Shown here in pieces: positions 55,793 to 64,000 of a DNA stretch of 64,000 nt. The notes under the pieces were generated by a model. The model had not been told where the DNA came from. It saw nothing but the letters and a program-made list of their open reading frames with translations, and made no database searches. Source of the DNA: Carposina sasakii (Eukaryota; Arthropoda; Insecta; Lepidoptera; Carposinidae); assembly GCA_014607495.2 (NCBI GenBank), contig CP053168.1, positions 1,178,001-1,242,000 of the forward strand, given 5' to 3'. How positions within the stretch are numbered: position 1 is the first letter of the stretch; each line of letters starts with the position of its first letter. The position numbers and the translations under genes are program-made.

Positions 55793-58700
55793 GTAAGTAA
55801 TATTTAATTAAGGCAAAACTAATTAAATCCTTATATATTTTCCAAAGTGTAAACTTCACAACATAGGTACATAAAGATTTATCCTAACATTCATCATTCA
55901 ACAAGTTTTCCAATTTTTTATATTCTCTGGGGCTGTTTGGGGTAGGTACTGTGTATTTATTTCCTAACACGAGTGTGCCCTTCTTCAAATTTCACCAAAA
56001 TTTTACCAAGTCTCCTCAAAATCCATAAGCCAAATTCTGTTGAAAATGATATGGATATGATAACTTTCATGTTTATGGTAGATATTTTAATATTTTCCTT
56101 TCAGACACAAAGTCACAATTTGCTAGAGATGACCCAGCATTTGTAGTGCTGTTATCCTTCTGGTTATTCCGTAAGTATCAGAAAAACTTTATTAAGTAGC
56201 ACATTTTTATTGATATTTATGAAATATTTTTATAAAATGCCTAATAGCAATACCATGATGTGTCAACCAAGTAAAATAGCACAAAGTGAGAGGTGATTAA
56301 AGGCTCCTGGGTAGTGGACAGCAACACCGCCCATGTTGACAACACAATCCGAAAATCACACTGCGAACACCAACCAGTCTGCCTATCATGGTGATTATGT
56401 GCTAAAACTCCTTTTAGCAGTAGTAGGGAGGCCTAAGTCCAGCAGTGGACCGCACTGGGCTGATGTGTGATATAAACAGGCAGGCACATTGCAACTGTTT
56501 TGTCTGTATATCATTGTTCGGTTGTTGACTGGTTATTTCTTAGTTGGTAGTGACCCTGCCTGCGACACCATAGGTCCTGCGTTCGAATCCCGGTAGGTGC
56601 AAACATTGATATGATGAATATTGATGTATGTTTCCGAGTCATGATGTCAAACTTATCTATGTATGTATTTATATACCATTGCCTAGTACCCACGACACAA
56701 GACCTTAGGGATCTTAGTGTGGGACTAGGTTAATGTGTTGTGAAGTGTGTGAATAATATTATTATATTATTTCTAATGTTTCAGTCACGTCACTATGCTT
56801 TGCCCTAAGCATGAGTCTGAGCATAGGGCAGGTGGCCCTGTTTGTACTGTATGTGGTGTACGTTGACTTCATCGGAATGGGCCTTCTTGTGTCAACTATA
56901 TTCTGGTAAGCCCTACAACTTTTACTTGGTAAATGAATTTCCTTAATGTTATGCCAATATATTGTAAATTCCTGTGCCTCTAGAGCCACGACAATGACTA
57001 TTAATTATTTATAGGAAGATGACCTATAATCCTTGCATTGCAGTTATTTACTTGAACTTCTTTTTAACACCGAAAAAATTTAGTGTTGTTCTACTTATCT
57101 TATGCAGATGCATAGCTAGGATAGGATGTTTTAGTTTTTCCAACAAACAACACTGTTAGACTATGTTTCTCCTTCTTAATAGTTCTCTATCTTTACAGCG
57201 GGCAGGGTTCGAAATTATCAAGATAAATATTTTTTTGGATAATTATCCTAGCTGATTTTCCATTTAACTTCTTGAAATTTTCTTTATTTAAATGATAATA
57301 TATTTATCCCAAGGAGGGTGTAGGTTTTTCAGTATTATTAATTAAACAGCATAGAGTAAATATGAGAAATATACAATTTAATTCAGAATTTTTTTTATGA
57401 CGTCAAACAAAAGTAAGAAAGTACCCACACAACAGAAATTCGCACTTTTCTCGTTAGAGAAACGGTTTTTTTTTGTTTAGTTTGAGGTCTAGCGCGTTTG
57501 GACACGCAAATGACGTTCAGATACACATAAATAAATGAGATTATTTTAGTGTTTGATTTTTATAATTTAACAAGATAATTATCGTGATAAGTAACATGAT
57601 AATTATCAATGACAATTATCACTTCGAACCCTAACTGCAGGGCTTCACTAGAAGTCATCAGCTGCATCTCCTTTTGTACATGTTGTAAGAGTTGACTAAG
57701 GATCTCAGGCTTTCACCCAGGCGATAACTTGTTACTAGCAAGCAACTTGAACTCGTTACTAGCAAGCAACTTGAACTTGTTACTAGCAAAGCAACTTGAA
57801 CTTGTTACTAGCAAGCAACTTGAACTTCTTACTAGCAAGCAAATTGAACTATTACTAGCAAGCAACTTGTCAATGATCATTAACATCTATCCCCACTATG
57901 CTAAACACAGCTGTGTATATTTTCCTGCAGTTTTGGCTATCCCGTTTCGGAAATACAGCCATGTGTGTGTTATGTATTTATGTATGTATCTCCTGCAGGT
58001 ACGTAAGTAACCGGTTCATGTCAGCGGGCGGCGCGGCTGACGTGGAGTGGGGTTACGCGTTCGATGTACACATTAACGCGTTCTTCCCGCCGCTGTCACT
58101 GTTACACTGCGTACAGATTGTCCTGTTTAATAGTAAGTCATTAATGTGTTAAGATTTATTGTCGGCATTCTGGTCAGTTATAAGGTCATATTTTGCTGCC
58201 CTCATCTAATTATTTACGGTGTCAGCACCATTGGCGGCTCATCTTAAGGATCGCTGGTGCAGTGCACTCCCACCCACGAATATTACATAGGCAATCTATA
58301 TTTATAATATTTATAATTATCTTTCAATTCTACTATGTTCATACAATAGCGTTCATCTCAAGTAAGTTTTAATCTTATGTATCGAGTGGAGCGCTAGCGA
58401 TCGCGCTACAATGAAACGAAATTTGGTACGATTCCTAGTACTGTATTCCATAAAACAAGTATGGTACCATTCTACCAATTATATACTTATTCAATGAGTG
58501 CGAAAGAGACATACCGACATAGGCTGGCGCGTGAAACAGAAGATTTGGTATGAAAAATTAGTCTAATCTGGCGCGCCGCTCACATTAATTCGTAGTGTGC
58601 GTATGCGGCCACTAGATGTCGCTTAGGCCGAGTCAGAACGCTGTATGGTTGTCTTTAATGTGTTTCATTTGGTCATCTGAATTTTAATAAGAGTGATGTT

Positions 58701-61277
58701 GTACTTGCATCATTTCATTCGTTAAGGGAGTGAACACGCGCGGCGTTTCCAAACTGTAATTTTGCATGCGCTTATATTAGAAAAAATGTGAGTGAACCCC
58801 CATCTAAAAATATCAGGAGCCGCCCCTGGTATAGGTACAAGAATTCCAAAGTTTACGCGGACAATGTTTTATTTCATTTCACGTCCGGATTTTTCTAAAA
58901 GTTGGCACTTAGCTATACCCGAGAAGGGTAGCGTCAGGCAGACAGCCGGCCGTAAAAACAAATGCCAAAACTTTGGCACTGTGAGTTTAGAAAGAAATCA
59001 TATTGCCCCGACCCCATAAATAATGAGATAAGGACAAGAAGATGATGACGCGGACGATGTCTATTTACAATATAAAAATCATTTATGAATGTATTATTGC
59101 TTATGTTTTAGAAGACAGTGGTGAGTTATCTAATTATTTATTACTTGAATGCTTAACTAATATTTCATGCTGTTTCTCTATAAACTTTGATCAAGGTAGA
59201 CCTATCTGATCATTGCAAATATCGGCCTTAAGCTTAATAATCTCTATTAGGGATACGCACACCGTTGTATATTATCCAGTGACGTGATTATAGGCAGACG
59301 CGGGGTCTCATAATAAAATATTTATAATAAGTGGCACAAGTGAATCCGTTATATAAACGTAATAACTGCATTAGTACAGATTTTTAAACTTGACTCTTAT
59401 GTAGTTACCATAAGACTCGACTTTGCTTGTATCAATTTATGACAATAGACGCCTAGCCATACATTTGAGCAGCTATTTGTGTCGCCATTTTTTGAGCGCT
59501 GTCACTGAATCTAGTTATAATTCATCTAAGATATTATCATTATAAACTGTTTTTATTTATGAAATGTTTTTGTACAATAAAGAATAACATACATAAGTAC
59601 ATATAATAAATAATAATAATAAAGCTTTGTTTATTCCATGCAAATATAGAGTGATACAAAAAATAACATCTTAAGATTTTTTAGGTTTGGAATTCTAATA
59701 CAAAATTTATATATTTTCTTTATAACAATTAGGATTAAGATATATATTTTGGACTAAGATTTTTATTTTTTTTTGCATGGACCCCTTTTGGGTAAAAGCC
59801 TCCTCCAAGGAATACCACATAAGTACATATAGTCACGTCTAATTATTACCTCAAAAGGGCTGGGCAGATGTGTGTAGTTAAATTACACACCGACTTTTCA
59901 CCAGTTAGCCTACTAAGTCCCACGTGGTAAGGGGTGAGCCTACCGCCGCTATAATAAAGAATAAGAAAAAATAATTTATCTCTTGAATCCCCTTAATATA
60001 AAACTACCTATTCAACTAAGCTTCATAGCCCCACACGACCTATATTTTATATAAAACGCCTTGTGTTTGTATAACAAGTTCTTTAAGAACCGTAGGTATA
60101 TGATAGGTATAGGTAGGTATATACAAACACTAAGTAAGTACACAGAGAAATTTACAAAATACTTTTCCCGTAAACTCGCAGACCTGTTGCTGCACGGCGG
60201 ATTCCTCTCGTGCCTGGTCTCCAACACGTTCTGGCTGGTGTCGGTGGGATATTACCTGTACATCACCTTCCTAGGGTACAGCAGTGAGTACTCTATACTT
60301 ACCTTCATTTGTAACAGGTTCCCTTCATAACGTAGATAGGGCAGGTGCAAAAGCCATGCGAAAGTAAATAACCTCATTTAAACACATACCTACATATCAT
60401 CATCAGCCTATTGCAGTCCACTGATTGATTTTTCCTAACCTCAGATAGCCTATCTGAAGAGTAAAGTTGCTGCTGTCTCCATCTTCACCAAGTTTGAGAG
60501 AAAGACAGCATCAACTTTATTCTTATGATAAGCTATCTGACGTTTGGAGAAATCGTTTACAAGTTACATGAAGATTTTGCCAGTGTTGTTAAATAAAACA
60601 TGATAAATGATGTCTACCCGGTTGTAACCCATCTCATGCTTTAGTAATGGTCACACATTCTCTGTATAGTTTATGAAGTAATAGGCAACTTACGTGAGTT
60701 ACGTGCTAAATATGAGAAAAAATTACGCGCTCGCGCATATTATATTCTATTACCTACTTACTAAACTTAAGCAGATTTTCGCTTTTTTTCGTAAACTCCA
60801 CAAATACTTGGAAGAAAGAAAGGAAAAGACAAAAACCCAAAAAAAGTAAGCTTTTTTACCCAAAGGTCCGGCCAAACAGGCTGGTCTTTCCGGCTTTTAG
60901 GTTTTTGAACCTGGCAACCCTAGATATGTATAAGTGTGCAAACGATCATGAAGCGCTTTTACATAGCCTGCGGCCCAGTGCTGGCACTCACATAGTTATG
61001 TGTGGCCCTTAAACGGTAAAGTGTGACGACCGCAGCTGTAGTGTCTAAGAGTCAAAGAAATATACATAGGTAACTAGGTATAGGAAAATCTTACCATGCA
61101 GATTTCGCTCCAATAACCTATTAATGTTTGTTATTTCCAGATATCCCAATGCTGCAGAATACGAGAGCGTTTCTGATGCCGTTACCTTTTCTGTTCCTCA
61201 TCTACCTAGGTACCCTGGCTGCGGGCTGGAATCTAAGTCAAATGTTGATCAACTTCTACCACTATAGGGTACTATAA
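55558..61277 (+). CDS. UNC50: UNC50 homolog, 6 exons
   Basis: Spliced from 55558-55792, 56105-56170, 56785-56905, 57999-58132, 60182-60283 and 61141-61277: 795 nt, 264 residues, all GT-AG and in phase. Diagnostic UNC50 motifs: KRYKYLRRMFKFNQMDFEYA, WQMVYLFVSPQKVFRNF, ARDDPAFVVLL, DVEWGYAFDVHINAF, SVGYYLYITFLGYS and a C-terminus ending FYHYRVL. About five membrane segments (roughly residues 90-108, 116-141, 163-185, 190-215, 232-252). The family is conserved from yeast (Gmh1) to human (259 residues), sits in the Golgi/ER membrane and in worms is needed for trafficking of a subset of acetylcholine receptors. The start is the ATG at 55558; the ATG-less frame upstream is not used. The Ser/Pro/Thr-rich N-terminus varies between species. 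Confidence 0.95.
56105..56170 (+). CDS. UNC50: UNC50 exon 2
   Basis: 66-nt exon, acceptor TTTCAG, donor GTAAGT: HTKSQFARDDPAFVVLLSFW. Confidence 0.93.
56290..56470 (+). repeat. Repeat C, diverged, in UNC50 intron 2
   Basis: GCTCCTGGGTAGTGGACAGC, CCGAAAATCACACTGCGAAC, AGGCCTAAGTCCAGCAGTGG. Confidence 0.6.
56500..56765 (+). repeat. SINE-F, plus strand, in UNC50 intron 2
   Basis: TTAGTTGGTAGTGACCCTGC, TCCTGCGTTCGAATCCCGGT, then GACCTTAGGGATCTTAGTGT and GGGACTAGGTTAATGTGTTG. tRNA-like head with clear box A and box B. Confidence 0.75.
56785..56905 (+). CDS. UNC50: UNC50 exon 3
   Basis: Acceptor GTTTCAG, donor GTAAGC; encodes LTSLCFALSMSLSIG through LLVSTIF (two membrane segments). Confidence 0.93.
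57640..57980 (+). repeat. Repeat E carrying a minisatellite, in UNC50 intron 3
   Basis: GGCTTCACTAGAAGTCATCA, GCTGCATCTCCTTTTGTACA, GGATCTCAGGCTTTCACCCA, GGCGATAACTTG, then the tandem block, then TCAATGATCATTAACATCTA and TTTTGGCTATCCCGTTTCGG. The tandem block replaces the single GCTAGCAACTTGTCACTGAT segment of normal copies. Confidence 0.8.
57728..57872 (+). repeat. Minisatellite, ~24-bp unit, about six copies
   Basis: Unit close to TTACTAGCAAGCAACTTGAACTTG, repeated with few changes. The 93-residue frame at 57729-58010 (LLASNLN-like repeats) is read from it and is not a gene. Confidence 0.85.
57999..58132 (+). CDS. UNC50: UNC50 exon 4
   Basis: Acceptor CTCCTGCAG, donor GTAAGT; encodes YVSNRFMSAGG, DVEWGYAFDVHINAFFPP and LLHCVQIVLFN. 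Confidence 0.94.
58133..60181 (+). other. UNC50 intron 4 with repeat remnants
   Basis: Holds a SINE-A 3' half at 58900-59050 (GCGTCAGGCAGACAGCCGGC). A possible element at about 58226-58830 has ends ATTGGCGGCTCATC and TCAGGAGCCGCCCCTGG that are partly inverted, without a target duplication I can show. The rest is AT-rich. Confidence 0.55.
60182..60283 (+). CDS. UNC50: UNC50 exon 5
   Basis: Acceptor CTCGCAG, donor GTGAGT; encodes LLLHGGFLSCLVSNTFW, then LVSVGYYLYITFLGYS. Confidence 0.93.
60410..60545. repeat. Imperfect palindrome, possible MITE
   Basis: CTCAGATAGCCTATCTGAAG, AGTAAAGTTGCTGCTGTCT is matched inverted by AGACAGCATCAACTTTATTC, TTATGATAAGCTATCTGACG. A related shorter copy lies at about 9535-9610. 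Confidence 0.6.
61141..61277 (+). CDS. UNC50: UNC50 exon 6 (stop)
   Basis: Acceptor TTTCCAG; encodes IPMLQNTRAFLMPLPFLFLI, TLAAGWNLSQMLINFYHYRV and L before TAA. Confidence 0.94.
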
Positions 61278-61471
61278 TAAGTAACCTTCGTTCGTGACAT
61301 TTTTGTATTATATTCAATCATACATTACCTACCTATTTATTTTAAATCGTTTACCGTGGTCCGTTTTAATAGCAGTCCCATGGACTTTCTGTGAAGTAAA
61401 TGGGGTAAAAGTAACAGTTTTAAAAGTTATAGACACTGTGTCAATGATTTCAATAGGTACCTACTGATTCA

Positions 61472-61477
61472 AATAAA
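61472..61477 (+). terminator. Candidate polyadenylation signal of UNC50
   Basis: AATAAA about 195 bp after the stop, before the convergent gene. For the opposite strand a TTTATT (AATAAA on the minus strand) is at 61587-61592. Confidence 0.5.
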
Positions 61478-61905
61478 ATTTATATAAATGCTTGGCATAG
61501 TGGATGTATGCCTCTAAAACTGTAATATTAATCTATAATTTACTGTGGCAATACCTAACCTAGTACTATATATTTGTAAATAATACTTTATTTCATATTT
61601 TATAATCGATAGTGCTCATCATAAGCCGTTTTAGGATAAGTAAGTAATGCAAGATAAATCATTATTATTCCAAACATTGATAAATATATACTTAATTCTT
61701 ACATAAATGTAATTTTGGGACAAGACTTGCCTATCCTAAACGAAATGATGAGGCGCGACTATGTAAAAAATACTAGATTAGAAATAAAAATATATTTTGA
61801 AATATTACAGACTTTTACTGAAATAATTTCATAATGGATACAGTCTTATAATCATAGGTTAAAGTTAAATAATAGTATAATTTTAATATCACGAAACACG
61901 TTATG

Positions 61906-64000
61906 TTAATCATCATCTAATATAATAATTTCATCTGAAGAAATCGGTTTGGGAGCCGCCCTAGTTTCACTCTCATGTGGTTTTCTGACATCAGTCTTCT
62001 TTCCTTGCACAGGTTTCGTTGAACCAGTCTTAGTTATAGTCAAAGATGGGGGTAGTCTGCTTATAGAATTGCTAATATCTGTAGCAGGTTTAGGCATGCT
62101 CTTCTGGCGTTCTGCTAGCTTCTCCTGCAATGTCTTCGCAGAGCTGTTAGACTGAGGTATTGTGGGTTTAGATGACCCCGATGCTTTTGACGTACTGTTT
62201 GACCCAGAGAAGCGCGATGCTGGCAAACTGTGAGTTGCTGAATGACCCGCGTATGATGACGTCAGGTTTGCGGTGAGTGATGCAGGCAATGTTGATAAAA
62301 CTGACCCCATAGATGCCGTCAGTGGGGTAGATAAAGACTTCTGTAGACTTGTTATGACAGGCGTAGGTGCAGCCTTTGCGGTGGAAGACCCAGAATTACT
62401 GCTAAAGGACTTTGAATTCTTCATTTGCGATGTCGCTGGCTGGTTAGATCTATTAACGTTTTGAGGTTTAGGACCGCGCTTTTTCTTAGGAGGAGGCAAA
62501 TTGAAAGCGGATGAGAAGCTCTGCCCCAGACATTGTCTGTAATATTCAGCTTGAAAAGAATTCTGGAATGTATTTTGTAATGATGATTGTATGGAATTTT
62601 GCAGGGACGTGTAGCCGGCTAAGGCGCTGACATGACTGTTAAGATAGGATAAAGATAAAGCCGCATTTGTTTGCTGAGTTAAAATCGGATCATTTAACAT
62701 CGGCAAATAACTTTGGAAAGCTGCTGCTATTTCAAGTGGCGTCATATTCATTATATTAGTCGACTTCGTTGCAGCCTCTCTAGGGTCAGGTTTCGGACCA
62801 GTGTGTGAAGCAGCCGATGGGTTAACTGTGGTAGAAACTGGAGGTGGCACAGGTTTAACACTTTCAGTAACCTTAGGCGCGTGTTTCTTTTGCATATTAT
62901 GAGTCTTGCCCAAACTTGCTTGTGTAGCTTGCTGCTTTAGCCTTTGTATCAGTGACTGGCAGTATTTCATGCTAAGGTCGACAAAATTGGTGTTTTCATT
63001 TGCAGGTGTAGTCATTACCAGTTTGTAAGCTTCGATCAGTAAATTTGTGAACTGCTTCGAGCTAGATTGTTTCTGTACTTTTTGATATGCTCTGTATATG
63101 TCCAACATTAGACTTTTAAGGGCTTCTTGTTCAATCTCGTTGCTCTTCAAATCCTCTTGTTGACTAAATTTCAGTAGCTGCCCTTTCAGAGATTGCACAC
63201 AAAGCGAGAACGCCTGTTGGGATAGTTCTTCTCTATCAGAATCTCGCAAGTATTTCTTGTCAGGTTCGGGAACCCTCTGTAAATGTAAGCTTAACTCGAG
63301 CAACGTTTTATGATCGTCAATCTCTTTCAGTATCTCCATAGTGAGCAGAACAGACCGATTCATGTGAAACGCAAAGCTGCCTGGCCTATCTACTTCTTGT
63401 GACGGTATTTTCCATATATTATTGAAGAAATTCGACGCCTTTCTCTCACTGAACAGGCCTCCTAGTTTTAACCCTGCTCTCGATACGAAAGTGGAAAGCA
63501 TAAGATCCCGACATCTCTCAATGTCTTTTCCCTTTTTATAGTAAAAGTGATAGTGGGCTATTCTGTAGATAGCTTTATAATGTGGGGGTATACGATTAGC
63601 GCAGTCTTCTAAAGCATCTAAACAGGCACCTATGATTTTCATAATTTCTTCTTCAGTTAATGGTTTGGCGTCATTAGATTTATTTGACGTGTCACTGTCT
63701 CTGCTGGAATCGGTAGTGCTGTCGGATGAAGAGTCACTGGTGCTTGAATCTGATGATGAAGAAGACGTGCTAGAGGTCTCTTCTTTCTTATCAGCTCGTA
63801 TTAAACCTGGGGGTTTAACTGCTTTATCGTCATTAGTAGGAATCAAACTTGCTTTTTCAACGTCAGAAACTTTATTTGTGTCATTGGAGAACGCTGGTTT
63901 ATCTCCTTTATCATTTTCAATTGTAGTAGTTGTAATATCTTTAGATATTGTTTTTTGGCTGTCAACGGTTACATTATCATCCGTGGTTAGTTGTTGTGTT
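61906..64000 (-). CDS. CABIN1: CABIN1-like protein, C-terminal part (runs off the window)
   Basis: The minus-strand frame is open from the window edge (64000) to the stop at 61906-61908: 697 complete codons, one uninterrupted exon. The start is outside, and no ATG need be sought at 63846, where the codon is TTG. A Ser/Asp-rich stretch is followed by a helical region with PPHYKAIYRIAHYHFY, then FFNNIWKIP, DRPGSFAFHMNRSV and DKKYLRDSDREEL. These match the C-terminal half of Cabin1, the calcineurin-binding protein related to yeast Hir3. In animals Cabin1 works with HIRA and UBN1 to deposit histone H3.3 in the nucleus. Further on are a Gln/Ser-rich stretch, a basic PPPKKKRGPKP motif (possible nuclear signal), long Ser/Thr/Pro-rich disorder and a final DEIIILDDD. 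The last motif looks like a SUMO-interacting motif. Confidence 0.88.
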   Translation of the reverse strand, partial: TQQLTTDDNVTVDSQKTISKDITTTTIENDKGDKPAFSNDTNKVSDVEKASLIPTNDDKAVKPPGLIRADKKEETSSTSSSSSDSSTSDSSSDSTTDSSRDSDTSNKSNDAKPLTEEEIMKIIGACLDALEDCANRIPPHYKAIYRIAHYHFYYKKGKDIERCRDLMLSTFVSRAGLKLGGLFSERKASNFFNNIWKIPSQEVDRPGSFAFHMNRSVLLTMEILKEIDDHKTLLELSLHLQRVPEPDKKYLRDSDREELSQQAFSLCVQSLKGQLLKFSQQEDLKSNEIEQEALKSLMLDIYRAYQKVQKQSSSKQFTNLLIEAYKLVMTTPANENTNFVDLSMKYCQSLIQRLKQQATQASLGKTHNMQKKHAPKVTESVKPVPPPVSTTVNPSAASHTGPKPDPREAATKSTNIMNMTPLEIAAAFQSYLPMLNDPILTQQTNAALSLSYLNSHVSALAGYTSLQNSIQSSLQNTFQNSFQAEYYRQCLGQSFSSAFNLPPPKKKRGPKPQNVNRSNQPATSQMKNSKSFSSNSGSSTAKAAPTPVITSLQKSLSTPLTASMGSVLSTLPASLTANLTSSYAGHSATHSLPASRFSGSNSTSKASGSSKPTIPQSNSSAKTLQEKLAERQKSMPKPATDISNSISRLPPSLTITKTGSTKPVQGKKTDVRKPHESETRAAPKPISSDEIIILDDD

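Noticed and set aside
57728..57872. CRISPR-like array
   Set aside because: The 24-bp units are directly adjacent with no unique spacers; the genome is that of an animal.
57729..58010. 93-residue frame with LLASNLN repeats
   Set aside because: Translation of a minisatellite within an intron.
63844..63846. Start of the CABIN1-like protein at this position
   Set aside because: The codon is TTG and the same frame stays open to the window edge, so the coding sequence simply continues outside.

Overview
The window looks like nuclear DNA from a moth or butterfly (Lepidoptera). It is AT-rich, its genes have GT-AG introns, and much of it is repeats typical of that order: RTE LINE 3' ends with a (GATG)n tail, non-autonomous Helitrons ending in a GC hairpin plus CTAG, tRNA-derived SINEs, hAT MITEs and the GGGTTCCGTA-type repeat. 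No prokaryotic operons, CRISPR arrays or viral genes are visible.

Layout. Positions 1-36,400 are almost gene-free. A short exon at the left edge (minus strand) may start a Myb/SANT-like protein. The rest is nested transposon debris plus one complete, apparently young DNA transposon at 9787-13378. That element has an intact 731-codon ORF related to RAG1/Transib transposases, 334-bp terminal inverted repeats that differ at about three positions, the exact heptamer CACAGTG at both ends, and a perfect 5-bp GC-rich target duplication (GGCCG). It is the most interesting object in the window: a moth relative of the V(D)J recombinase with an unusually long TIR and an apparently altered second catalytic motif.

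Positions 36,672-53,614 (+) hold a seven-exon clip-domain serine protease of 636 codons. A 13.4-kb repeat-filled first intron splits the signal peptide. Positions 55,558-61,277 (+) hold a six-exon UNC50 gene of 264 codons, a Golgi membrane protein. Positions 61,906 to beyond 64,000 (-) hold the 3' part of a CABIN1-like gene, a subunit of the HIRA histone-chaperone complex, convergent with UNC50. All exon phases were worked out by hand, and both spliced reading frames close exactly.

The three host genes have unrelated jobs (extracellular proteolysis, Golgi trafficking, chromatin), so no shared pathway is implied. The transposable elements show clear nesting (SINE in SINE, repeat in repeat, MITE beside RTE, Transib at a MITE edge), so a relative insertion history can be read.
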